NCBI GenBank assembly: GCA_023230795.1
Contig: JALNWR010000144.1
Location: forward strand, 1-6,753
Source: Candidatus Cloacimonadota bacterium
GTDB lineage: Bacteria > Cloacimonadota > Cloacimonadia > Cloacimonadales > Cloacimonadaceae
Direction of reading: 5' to 3'
Length of the DNA stretch: 6,753 nucleotides
The notes under the pieces are model-generated. The model did not search any database and was not told the DNA's origin. It worked only from the letters and a program-made list of their open reading frames with translations. The number at the start of each line of letters is the position of its first letter. Positions within the stretch are counted from its first letter, which is position 1. Shown here piece by piece: positions 1-6,328 of this stretch. Made by a program: the position numbers and the translations under genes.

Positions 1-92
1 ATCATCGGTTTACCGCACAAATCAGCCAGAGGCTTGCCCGGAAAGCGGCAGGATGCATAACGGGCCGGGATCACGGCATAGCGGCTATTCAT
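1..92 (-). CDS. kdsB: 3-deoxy-manno-octulosonate cytidylyltransferase (CMP-Kdo synthetase), N-terminal fragment cut by window edge
   Basis: Reading the minus strand from an ATG at 92-90 gives 30 codons plus two bases. The fragment contains VIPARYASCRFPGKPL at residues 7-22, then a GKPM tail at 27-30. This is the N-terminal nucleotide-binding signature of KdsB, which activates Kdo with CTP to form CMP-Kdo for lipid A-core assembly in the cytoplasm. The family usually has Ser-Thr-Arg where this protein has Ser-Cys-Arg (14-16), a mild change. The start is supported by an AAGGAG ribosome site at 98-103 with a 5-nt spacer. The gene begins 23 nt after the mnmG stop, so it is probably co-transcribed. 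It implies an outer membrane with Kdo. Other sugar nucleotidyltransferases share the PAR...PGK pattern, but the extended match favours KdsB. Confidence 0.85.
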   Translation of the reverse strand, partial: MNSRYAVIPARYASCRFPGKPLADLCGKPM

Positions 93-115
93 ATCGACTC
101 CTTATGCAGAGGCCT

Positions 116-1957
116 TTATCCCTCTGTCTTGTTGTAATGCTTTCTCAGCCAGATCAAAAGAGCTGAGGTATCGGTGTAATTCACACCGGGAATACGCATC
201 GCCTGGGCAATGCTGAGCGGCCTGATCTTGGCCAGCTTTTCACGGGCTTCCCAGGCCAGGCTCTGTATCTGATAATAATCAATATCTTCCGGAATGCGAA
301 GTTCTTCTGCCTTTTTGTGCCGCTCCAACTCTTCATACATGCGGCTCAGGTAGCCGGAATACTTGATCTCCAGCTCCACTCGCTGCCTGATCTCGGGGGT
401 AAAATCTTCCCGGATGCGGTAGCCGTATTTCTGCAGATCATCCAGACTGAGTCCCGGACGTTTCAGCAATTGGACAAACTTCGTGGGCTCTTTGAGATCG
501 GGATGCTTGCTGCTGTTGGTTTCGCTCAGATAATGTAGCTCCCGCGCTTTGATCCGCAGCATATTCTGAAAGGCCTGCCAGCGCGTGTCCTCCACCAGCC
601 CCAATGAATATCCCAGCGGCATCAGCCGTTCATCGGCATTATCCTGTCTGAGCAAAAGGCGATATTCGGCCCGGGAGGTAAACATGCGGTAAGGCTCATT
701 GGTGCCGCAGCTTACCAGATCATCGATCAAGACGCCGATGTAGGCTTCGCTGCGGGAGAGGATCACGGGCTCTTTGCCTTCCAAAGCGAGGCTGGCATTC
801 ACTCCGGCCATCAGCCCTTGCGCCGCCGCTTCCTCATAACCGGAGCTGCCGTTGATCTGCCCGGCCAGATAGAGGCCCGGTATCTTTTTGCATTCCAGAG
901 AGGGGTAGATCTCGGAAGGATCCACATAATCATATTCAATGGCGTAAGCATAGCGCATGATGCGGGCCTTTTCCAGACCGGGTATGCTGTGCAGGATTTC
1001 TTCCTGAATATCGGCGGGCAGAGAGGTGGAAACTCCGTTTACATAGCCTTCGCAGGTGTGCAGCCCTTCGGGTTCGATAAAGACCTGATGGGTGTCCCGT
1101 TGGGGAAACTTAACTATCTTATCCTCTATAGAGGGGCAATAGCGGGGGCCGATTCCGCTGATGACTCCACCATATAGTGCAGACTGATGGATATTGGCAG
1201 CGATGATCTCATGAGTCTGCTGCGTGGTTCTGGTCAGATAGCAGGACACCAGGTTTTTGAGCTCGATATTGCGGTAATGCGAGAAGCCGGAAGGCTCTTC
1301 ATCGCCGGCCTGAGCTTCGAGGATGGAATAGTCCAGAGAGTTCATGTCCACTCGGGGCGGAGTTCCGGTCTTGAAACGTAAGACCTTGAGTCCCAGATCT
1401 GTTAGTGAGTGAGAAAGCTCTTCGGAAGAAGGCTCTCCGCTGCGTCCGCCTTGATAGCTTTTCAGGCCGATATGGATGCGTCCACCCAGGAAAGTTCCGC
1501 TGGCCAGGATCACCTTGGGAGCGTAATATCGCTTGCCAATCTCGCTGATGCAGCCGGCGATCCTGCCCTTTTCGATGATGAGGGAGGCGAGATTTGCTTC
1601 GATCAATCTGAGGTTATCGGCGCTTTCCACAGCTTCGCGCATCAAGTTTGCATATTGGGCCCGGTCATTTTGAGACCGGGGTGCCCACACGGCAGGGCCT
1701 TTGCTGCGGTTCAGCATCCGAAAGTGAATGCCGGAGATATCTGCCACCCTGGCCATTTCTCCCCCCAAAGCGTCAATCTCCCGAGCCAGATGTCCTTTCG
1801 CAGGCCCACCCAGAGAGGGATTGCAGCTCATGCGGCCGATGGCTTCCAGCTTGATGGTAAAAAGAGCGGTATTCACCCCTCTGCGGGAGGCAGCCAACGC
1901 AGCTTCGATGCCGGCATGACCTCCCCCGATTACTATGATCTCAAAGCGTTCTTGCAT
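116..1957 (-). CDS. mnmG: tRNA uridine-5-carboxymethylaminomethyl modification enzyme MnmG (GidA)
   Basis: MnmG is the FAD-dependent partner of MnmE. Together they install (carboxymethyl)aminomethyl groups on C5 of the wobble uridine U34 in certain tRNAs. The 613-residue product is close to the usual length of about 620-630. It opens with the FAD-binding GGGHAG at residues 11-16, directly after the start, which fixes the N-terminus. The two cysteines expected for catalysis are present: Cys45 in MSCNP and Cys274 in GPRYCPSIEDK, the latter inside one GidA signature. The second signature, AGQINGSSGYEE, starts at 365, followed by AAAQGLMAGVNA. The C-terminal part is helical and ends in the IPGV...LLIWL segment that in this family contributes to MnmE/tRNA contact. 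The start lies 9 nt after the engB stop and has no clear Shine-Dalgarno (the interval reads CCTTGCCCT), so translation probably depends on ribosomes leaving engB. No truncation or frameshift is seen. Confidence 0.97.
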   Translation of the reverse strand: MQERFEIIVIGGGHAGIEAALAASRRGVNTALFTIKLEAIGRMSCNPSLGGPAKGHLAREIDALGGEMARVADISGIHFRMLNRSKGPAVWAPRSQNDRAQYANLMREAVESADNLRLIEANLASLIIEKGRIAGCISEIGKRYYAPKVILASGTFLGGRIHIGLKSYQGGRSGEPSSEELSHSLTDLGLKVLRFKTGTPPRVDMNSLDYSILEAQAGDEEPSGFSHYRNIELKNLVSCYLTRTTQQTHEIIAANIHQSALYGGVISGIGPRYCPSIEDKIVKFPQRDTHQVFIEPEGLHTCEGYVNGVSTSLPADIQEEILHSIPGLEKARIMRYAYAIEYDYVDPSEIYPSLECKKIPGLYLAGQINGSSGYEEAAAQGLMAGVNASLALEGKEPVILSRSEAYIGVLIDDLVSCGTNEPYRMFTSRAEYRLLLRQDNADERLMPLGYSLGLVEDTRWQAFQNMLRIKARELHYLSETNSSKHPDLKEPTKFVQLLKRPGLSLDDLQKYGYRIREDFTPEIRQRVELEIKYSGYLSRMYEELERHKKAEELRIPEDIDYYQIQSLAWEAREKLAKIRPLSIAQAMRIPGVNYTDTSALLIWLRKHYNKTEG

Positions 1958-1966
1958 AGGGCAAGG

Positions 1967-2575
1967 CTACAATCTGCTTTCCAGAAAGTCAGTTAGCTTA
2001 TCCAGCCCGGTATTTTTGAGCGCAGATACCGGGTAGATGGGATGCTCTCCCAAGCCCAGGCCCAGTGCCAGCTCTTTCAATACCTTGCTTTGCTTGGTCT
2101 TGGGAATCTTATCTGCCTTGGTGGCTATCACGCAGTGGTCTATTTCCCGCAGGCGCAGCATTTCCAGCATGAGTATATCTTTCTTATCAGCCGGATGCCG
2201 GATATCCACCAGGACGAAGAGGCTTCTGAGCTGTGAACGCTGTTCAAAATAGTTACTTACCATCTTACGCCACTTTTCCTGTTCTGTCTGGCTCACCTGA
2301 GCGTATCCATAGCCGGGCAGATCGGTAAATTGCATAAAGCCGGTCTCTTCATTATCATCGATGCGATAGCGGGTGAGAAAGAAATTCAGCAGCCGGGTCT
2401 TTCCGGGAGTGCCGGAGGTCTTAGCCAGGCAGTGATGGTTTGTCAGCAGATTGATCAAGGTAGATTTGCCCACGTTGCTGCGTCCGGCAAAGGCAAATTC
2501 CGGGTAAGCGGAGGCGGGGTAATCATTTGGGTCCACCGCGCTTTTCACATAAAAGGAATCTACTATTCTAAGCAT
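1967..2575 (-). CDS. engB: Ribosome-biogenesis GTP-binding protein EngB/YsxC
   Basis: This is a small TRAFAC-class GTPase that acts in large-subunit assembly and is typically essential. The 202-residue protein has all G motifs in order: G1 GRSNVGKS at 31-38, G2 region TPGKT at 56-60, G3 DLPGYGYA at 85-92, G4 TKAD at 152-155 and G5 SAL at 184-186. The leader of about 30 residues before G1 and the overall length are typical of YsxC/EngB, separating it from the longer Era and Der GTPases. The start codon lies inside the end of queD: the genes overlap by 8 bp in different frames. No good Shine-Dalgarno precedes it, so translational coupling to queD is likely. The mnmG start follows 9 nt after the TAG stop. 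Confidence 0.96.
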   Translation of the reverse strand: MLRIVDSFYVKSAVDPNDYPASAYPEFAFAGRSNVGKSTLINLLTNHHCLAKTSGTPGKTRLLNFFLTRYRIDDNEETGFMQFTDLPGYGYAQVSQTEQEKWRKMVSNYFEQRSQLRSLFVLVDIRHPADKKDILMLEMLRLREIDHCVIATKADKIPKTKQSKVLKELALGLGLGEHPIYPVSALKNTGLDKLTDFLESRL

Positions 2576-2939
2576 GGCTATAGATTACGCTGCTGCGTTC
2601 CGATTCATGGATTTCCACTTCTTTGATTTCGGCAGGATAGGGCTTCAGGCCTTCCGCCATCTTGTCAAAGATAATGCGTGCCAGATTCTCGGAGGTGGGA
2701 TTTTGCCCCTCCAGAAGAGGCAGATCGTTCAGATATTCATGGTCCAGGACGGCCAGGATATCGCCCAGAATCTCTTTGATGATGCCATAATCCAGCGCCA
2801 TACCGATCTCATCAAGCTTTTGGCAGGCAATGCCTACCCGCACTTTCCAATTGTGACCATGCAGGTTTGAACAGGCTCCCTGATAGCCACAAAGGCGATG
2901 GGCTGCAGAAAAGTGATCACTTACATTGAGTAAATACAT
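2568..2939 (-). CDS. queD: 6-carboxy-5,6,7,8-tetrahydropterin synthase (6-pyruvoyl-tetrahydropterin synthase family)
   Basis: QueD converts 7,8-dihydroneopterin triphosphate to 6-carboxytetrahydropterin, an early step to preQ0/preQ1 and the queuosine placed at tRNA position 34. The 123-residue protein has the T-fold family signatures: zinc ligands His14 (FSAAHRL), His27 and His29 (LHGH); catalytic Cys23 four residues before LHGH; Asp66-His67 (LDHEYL); PTSEN at 81-85; and the pterin-anchoring Glu112 in IHES. The start is set by AGGAG at 2945-2949 with a 5-nt spacer, and this site overlaps the corA stop codon. No other queuosine gene (queC, queE, queF) is in the window, so the assignment rests on the family pattern. 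A different PTPS-family activity cannot be fully excluded. The 3' end overlaps engB by 8 bp. Confidence 0.9.
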   Translation of the reverse strand: MYLLNVSDHFSAAHRLCGYQGACSNLHGHNWKVRVGIACQKLDEIGMALDYGIIKEILGDILAVLDHEYLNDLPLLEGQNPTSENLARIIFDKMAEGLKPYPAEIKEVEIHESERSSVIYSHA

Positions 2940-2947
2940 ATAATCTC

Positions 2948-3880
2948 CTAAAAATACTTCCTTCGGATAAAAATGAAGATCAAAATCGCCGAAAGCACCA
3001 CAGATATACCCATAACCCCATAAAAGGCATAGGGGTGGCCTTGCATGGGCAGCGGGACATTCATGCCATAGATGCTGGCAATCAAAGTGGGCAATGCAAC
3101 GATAATGGTGACTGAGGTGAGGAATTTCATTACTACATTCAGATTGTTTGAAATGATAGAGGCAAAGGCATCCATCATTCCGCTTAAAATGCTACTATAG
3201 ATACTGGCCATTTCTATGGCCTGTTTATTGTCGATGATCACGTCTTCGATCATGTCTTCGGCTTCGGGGTCATTTTGCAGCCAGCGTGAACGTTGCATGC
3301 GCTCCAGGACTATCTCGTTGGATTTGAGAGAGGTATTGAAATAGACCAGAGATTTTTCCATCTTGAGCATGCGGATCAGCTCTTTATTGCGCATAGACTG
3401 GTGCAGTTCATTTTCGATGATATTGGTGCGGCGGTTGATCTCCTTGAGAAATTTCAGATAGTAGATCGCGGTGCGCAGGTTGATGGCCAGTATGAAGCTC
3501 TGCTGAGTGATATTGAAGGGGCGATGCTTGCCTTCCAGAAATTGGGTGAGAATCTCGTTATCATAAAAAGACACGGTGATCACCTGATTCGGAATCACGA
3601 TGATCCCCAAAGGCGCAGTGGCAAAAGCCACACTGGCAGAGCGATGCCCATAATACAAGGGCACCCGCAGGATGATGAGCATGGCGTCGTCTTCATATTC
3701 CAGACGCGAAGGCTCATCGCCATCTTGCAAATCCGTAATAAAATCCTCAGGAAGGTCGAATTTGGCCAATACGGAATCTATCTCTTCCGCATCCGGACTA
3801 TCCAAATGCACCCAAAATGCCTCATCCAACAAGATGGCCGGGGTCAATTTCTGTCCCGCCACTTTGAAATATTGGATCAT
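2948..3880 (-). CDS. corA: CorA-family magnesium/divalent cation transporter
   Basis: This is an inner-membrane channel-type transporter of the CorA/MIT family, which works as a pentamer to pass Mg2+ (and sometimes Co2+ or Ni2+). The 310-residue protein has a large cytoplasmic N-terminal domain, then a long helical stretch at about 130-245 (the family's stalk helix). TM1 lies at about 249-270 and the diagnostic YGMN at 271-274, here YGMNVPLPMQ. TM2 lies at about 284-304, and the protein ends in a basic tail, RRKYF. In known CorA structures the GMN loop forms the external pore entrance. The start has a strong GGAGG at 3886-3890 with a 5-nt spacer. It is the first gene of the second run, and its TAG stop overlaps the queD ribosome site. 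It resembles the shorter Gram-positive/Thermotoga-like CorA proteins in length. Metal selectivity cannot be read from the sequence. Confidence 0.94.
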   Translation of the reverse strand: MIQYFKVAGQKLTPAILLDEAFWVHLDSPDAEEIDSVLAKFDLPEDFITDLQDGDEPSRLEYEDDAMLIILRVPLYYGHRSASVAFATAPLGIIVIPNQVITVSFYDNEILTQFLEGKHRPFNITQQSFILAINLRTAIYYLKFLKEINRRTNIIENELHQSMRNKELIRMLKMEKSLVYFNTSLKSNEIVLERMQRSRWLQNDPEAEDMIEDVIIDNKQAIEMASIYSSILSGMMDAFASIISNNLNVVMKFLTSVTIIVALPTLIASIYGMNVPLPMQGHPYAFYGVMGISVVLSAILIFIFIRRKYF

Positions 3881-4001
3881 ACGAACCTCCCTAAATTTGT
3901 ATAAATACCAGTGTTTGAAAAGGGTAGATTTATGGCAAGGAAAAAGTAAACAAGCAGGTATTCAAAGCCCTCCCGCCTCAGAAATAGATTCTCCCAAACT
4001 A
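3881..4001 (-). promoter_or_regulatory. Upstream region of corA, expected promoter of the corA-queD-engB-mnmG-kdsB run
   Basis: This is the only sizeable gap between the two gene runs, and it follows a likely terminator, so a promoter is expected here. On the minus strand I see a -10-like TTATAC (3900-3905) and a TTGCCA hexamer further upstream, but they are not spaced as a sigma-70 pair, so no promoter is assigned. The GGAGG at 3886-3890 is the corA ribosome site. I could not recognise a Mg2+-sensing riboswitch; the space between the hairpin and the start is short for a typical M-box. Confidence 0.3.
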
Positions 4002-4040
4002 AAGGGTGACAGGGCAGTTTATAGCCACCCTGCCACCCTT
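4002..4040 (-). terminator. Hairpin terminator of the Fe-S operon
   Basis: An inverted repeat of 13-bp arms (4002-4014 and 4028-4040) with a 13-nt loop begins 26 nt beyond the scaffold gene's stop. In minus-strand RNA all 13 positions pair, one as a G-U wobble. In plus-strand RNA the same position would be an A-C mismatch, which fits use by minus-strand transcripts. The arm is GC-rich (AAGGGTGGCAGGG). The following tract is only weakly U-rich (UUU, then AGUUUGGG), so termination may be partial or the hairpin may instead protect the 3' end. Confidence 0.65.
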
Positions 4041-4066
4041 CACGGCTTGCCAAAATAGCATTACCC

Positions 4067-4690
4067 TTAAGGTAAATTGACCTTTATCTTCTTCACTTCC
4101 GGATACTTTTCCAGATGCTCATGAATCTCTTCCACCACGTTATCACGCCAGCTGTCAAAAGACAGCATATTCAAATCTATCAAGACTTCGCCATCGCTAA
4201 AGCCCACATATTTCACCATTTTCAGGGTCACTATATCTTGTCCTACCTGAGGATAGATGATCTTTTTGAGCTCTGCCAGGATGGTGTCTTTCCCAAAGTT
4301 CGGCACTTCCTTGAGTCCATGCTCAATCTCGTAATTTGAGATCGCCGTCTGCAAGGTATCGGCAGCCAATACAGAGCAGTGAACCTTCACCGGAGGCAGG
4401 CCGTCCAGCGCTTCCATGGCATCTGCATAAGTGATCTTCTTGGCTTCTTCCAGGCTCTTGCCCTTGGCCAGGTCTGTGATGATGGAGGCCGTAGCGATAT
4501 TGGAGGCACAGCCGTAGGACAAAAAGCTGATATCCTCGATCACCTGGCTATCCTTATCTATTTTGAGATATACCGTTACCTGATCGCCGCAGGAAGGGCT
4601 GCCCTCGGTAGCGACAGCATCGGGATTTTCCATCTTCCCCACATTGTGAGGATGCATAAAGTGGTCTAAGACTTTCTGTGAGTATTGCAT
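4067..4690 (-). CDS. IscU/NifU-type Fe-S cluster scaffold fused to a C-terminal DUF59/MIP18-like domain
   Basis: The N-terminal half (about 1-125) is an IscU-type scaffold on which Fe-S clusters are built from iron and sulfide. The cluster-ligand set is complete: Cys34 and Asp36 (SCGDQ), Cys61 (YGCAS), and His104 and Cys105 (HCS). LPPVK at 98-102 is the HscA-chaperone recognition motif of IscU, although no hscA is in view. Residues about 135-207 are an extra domain: ELKKIIYP, then DIVTLKMVKYV, DGEVLIDL and a final EVKKIKVNL. This matches the alpha-beta pattern of DUF59/MIP18, as in the Mrp N-terminus or SufT. The cysteine usual in that domain is absent (the loop reads NMLSFDSW). There is also no CxxC as in the NifU C-terminal domain. 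Ordinary IscU is about 128 residues, so this is a real extension. The start has AGGAG at 4696-4700 (5-nt spacer), and the ATG overlaps the upstream TAA as TAATG. Confidence 0.88.
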   Translation of the reverse strand: MQYSQKVLDHFMHPHNVGKMENPDAVATEGSPSCGDQVTVYLKIDKDSQVIEDISFLSYGCASNIATASIITDLAKGKSLEEAKKITYADAMEALDGLPPVKVHCSVLAADTLQTAISNYEIEHGLKEVPNFGKDTILAELKKIIYPQVGQDIVTLKMVKYVGFSDGEVLIDLNMLSFDSWRDNVVEEIHEHLEKYPEVKKIKVNLP

Positions 4691-5877
4691 TATTTCTCCT
4701 GATTTTTCATAGCGTTAAATAGCGGACTGCGCGCCCGCAGTTCTTTGGTGATTTCGGCCAGCTTATCTACTGTGAAATCAAGCTGTTCTCTGGTGGTATA
4801 ACGGGATATGGTAAACTTCATCGAACCATGTGATTGCACATGATTTTTGCCGATAGCCATCAGCACATAGCTGGCCTTGAGACCCTGCGAGGCACAGGCA
4901 GAGCCGGTGGCCACAGTGATGCCGTGCATATCCAGCATCATGGTGATGGATTCACCTTCGATGTAATCTATGGATACGTTGATGTTATGCGGAGCCCGCT
5001 CTTCGCCCGTAGCTCCATTTAATTCAATATAATCTATCTTTTCCTGCAATCTGGCATACAGATAATCCGAAAGCTCTCTAAGCTGGCGAATGCTGCCCGG
5101 CAAATCTGCAAAATTGAGCTCCACCGCTTTGGCAAAGCCAGCGATCAATGCGATAGAGAGGCCTCCCGTCTGCAGGTTATCCGCTCTTTTGATGCCGTGG
5201 ATAGTTTGACCCAGCCGGACTCCTTTGCGCTGATACAAGGCTCCTATTCCCTGAGGGCCATGAATCTTATGAGCCGAAATACTCATGGTATCAATGCCAT
5301 AATCATCCACCTGGAGCGGCATCTTGCCAAAAGCCTGCCCGGCATCGGCATGAAAATAGATTTTATGATCCGCAGCCTTCAAAATCTCATGAATCTCTTT
5401 CAGAGGCTGGATGGTGCCCACCACGTGGTTCACTACTGTGGTCATGAACAAAAAGGTATCCGGACGGATGGCCTGCCGCAAGGCGTTCAGATCGATACGC
5501 GCCTCTCTGTCCGCAGGCAGATAGCTCACTTCAAAGCCCTGCTTTTCCAGCCAGGCAGCATTGGTGAGCAGGTCAGGATAATCCACCACGCTACAGATCA
5601 CATGCCCTTTTTTGGCAGAGGCAGCCAGACCTTTGATGGCGATGTTGTTTGCCAAAGTACCGCCTGAAGTAAAGTGTATCTCTGCATCGCTGGCGCCGAT
5701 GGCCTCTGCTATGATATGAGTAAAACCGGACAGCGCATCATTTGTGCTTTCGCCGGTGCTGTAAAAGCTACCGGGAAACCAAAATCGCTCTGTGAAATAA
5801 GGCATCATGGCATCCAGAACTTCCGGCGCCATGGGGCTGGTTACGCAATTGTCCAAATAGATTGAACCGCTTTTCAT
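4690..5877 (-). CDS. NifS/IscS-like class V PLP enzyme, probable (divergent) cysteine desulfurase
   Basis: The family reaction takes sulfur from cysteine as an enzyme persulfide and passes it to the scaffold. The 395-residue protein aligns from end to end with IscS/NifS. PLP lysine is Lys204 in SISAHKIHGPQGIGALY, Asp178 and Gln181 (DAGQ) lie over the cofactor, and the candidate persulfide cysteine is Cys328 in GSACAS. Several positions that I remember as nearly constant are changed. The PLP-stacking His is Tyr100, the NNE-G motif is NHVVG (150-154), and the RSGT loop reads QTGG (236-239). The substrate-carboxylate Arg is Lys354 (MKFT), and GNPSS reads WFPGS. Its place between an Rrf2 regulator and an IscU scaffold argues for Fe-S work, but activity or substrate may differ. 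The ATG at 5877 has AAGGA at 5885-5889 (7-nt spacer) and forms ATGA with the upstream stop. An upstream in-frame TTG at 5895 is less likely. Confidence 0.88.
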   Translation of the reverse strand: MKSGSIYLDNCVTSPMAPEVLDAMMPYFTERFWFPGSFYSTGESTNDALSGFTHIIAEAIGASDAEIHFTSGGTLANNIAIKGLAASAKKGHVICSVVDYPDLLTNAAWLEKQGFEVSYLPADREARIDLNALRQAIRPDTFLFMTTVVNHVVGTIQPLKEIHEILKAADHKIYFHADAGQAFGKMPLQVDDYGIDTMSISAHKIHGPQGIGALYQRKGVRLGQTIHGIKRADNLQTGGLSIALIAGFAKAVELNFADLPGSIRQLRELSDYLYARLQEKIDYIELNGATGEERAPHNINVSIDYIEGESITMMLDMHGITVATGSACASQGLKASYVLMAIGKNHVQSHGSMKFTISRYTTREQLDFTVDKLAEITKELRARSPLFNAMKNQEK

Positions 5878-6284
5878 GATACTTTCCTTTCCCAAATATT
5901 TAATATGTCCCTCAGGGTGTATGAATCAAAAATCTCGTTTAATTTGCCTTCCAATTCCGTGTAAAATGGTGCAAGAGTACATCCCGTGCCAATGCAATAC
6001 TCTTTTAAGCCTCTATGGCAGGCAGTGGCAAAAGATTCATCCCCCACAGCCTGTAAAAGGTTCTTGAAGGTAATCTCATCCGGCTCTTTGGCCAAGCTGT
6101 ATCCGCCCCGAATGCCGGCTGTGCTATTGATCAAACGCGCTTCTCGCATCAGCGAGAGCAAATGCTCTATATACTTCTTGGGCAGATTTTGCGCTTCACT
6201 GATCTTCTGCGCGGAGACCTGCCCCTGCAAAGCAATCTCAATAAGGGCTCGCAGGGCATATCCGGTCTTGGTGTTCACTGCCAT
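5874..6284 (-). CDS. Rrf2/IscR-family transcriptional regulator, probable Fe-S cluster sensor
   Basis: Rrf2 regulators are winged-helix dimers, several of which carry an Fe-S cluster that tunes DNA binding. The 136-residue protein shows the family N-terminus (TGYALRALIEIAL, 7-19), a helix-turn-helix at about 25-52 including the LPKKYIEHLL recognition segment, and the wing GIRGGYSLAKEP (57-68). The sensor region has Cys89, Cys97 and Cys102, followed by a long dimerisation helix. IscR and NsrR have three cysteines here, usually spaced five or six residues apart; the spacing here is seven and four. The start at 6284 has AGGAG at 6291-6295 with a 6-nt spacer and yields the standard N-terminus. 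An in-frame TTG at 6362 would add 26 unrelated residues. Being first in an iscR-iscS-iscU-like operon, it probably controls its own promoter according to Fe-S status. Confidence 0.9.
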   Translation of the reverse strand: MAVNTKTGYALRALIEIALQGQVSAQKISEAQNLPKKYIEHLLSLMREARLINSTAGIRGGYSLAKEPDEITFKNLLQAVGDESFATACHRGLKEYCIGTGCTLAPFYTELEGKLNEIFDSYTLRDILNIWERKVS

Positions 6285-6290
6285 TTTTTT

Positions 6291-6295
6291 CTCCT
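6291..6295 (-). promoter_or_regulatory. Ribosome binding site deciding the Rrf2 start
   Basis: AGGAG on the minus strand, followed by six A residues and the ATG at 6284. It is the best-placed ribosome site in this leader and rules in favour of the 136-residue regulator rather than the longer TTG-started form. Confidence 0.85.
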
Positions 6296-6300
6296 TGTGT

Positions 6301-6315
6301 GCTTTAAGGTAAAGC
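6301..6315. promoter_or_regulatory. 15-bp perfect inverted repeat next to the Rrf2 ribosome site
   Basis: GCTTTA-AGG-TAAAGC on the plus strand: two 6-bp arms around 3 nt, ending 5 nt before the AGGAG. As DNA it could be an operator for the dimeric Rrf2 protein. As RNA it would form a small hairpin just 5' of the ribosome site. Neither role is shown by the sequence alone. Confidence 0.4.
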
Positions 6316-6328
6316 CGACTTGTGCTGT

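Noticed and set aside
1409..1996. 195-codon plus-strand open frame antisense to mnmG
   Set aside because: It mirrors the strongly conserved mnmG coding sequence on the other strand, has no ribosome site or domain that I recognise, and is best seen as a shadow frame. The same holds for the plus-strand frames antisense to corA, queD and nifS.
3881..4001. Mg2+-sensing riboswitch upstream of corA
   Set aside because: The interval is short and I could not find the long paired architecture expected of an M-box or ykoK element.
4067..4315. C-terminal Nfu-type (NifU) domain in the scaffold protein
   Set aside because: The CxxC motif that binds the cluster in Nfu domains is absent, and the DIVTLKMVKYV pattern fits DUF59/MIP18 better.
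5878..5895. Upstream TTG start for the NifS-like protein (adds MGKESI)
   Set aside because: These codons cover the ribosome site itself, and the ATG at 5877 has a well-spaced AAGGA and a normal NifS-family N-terminus.
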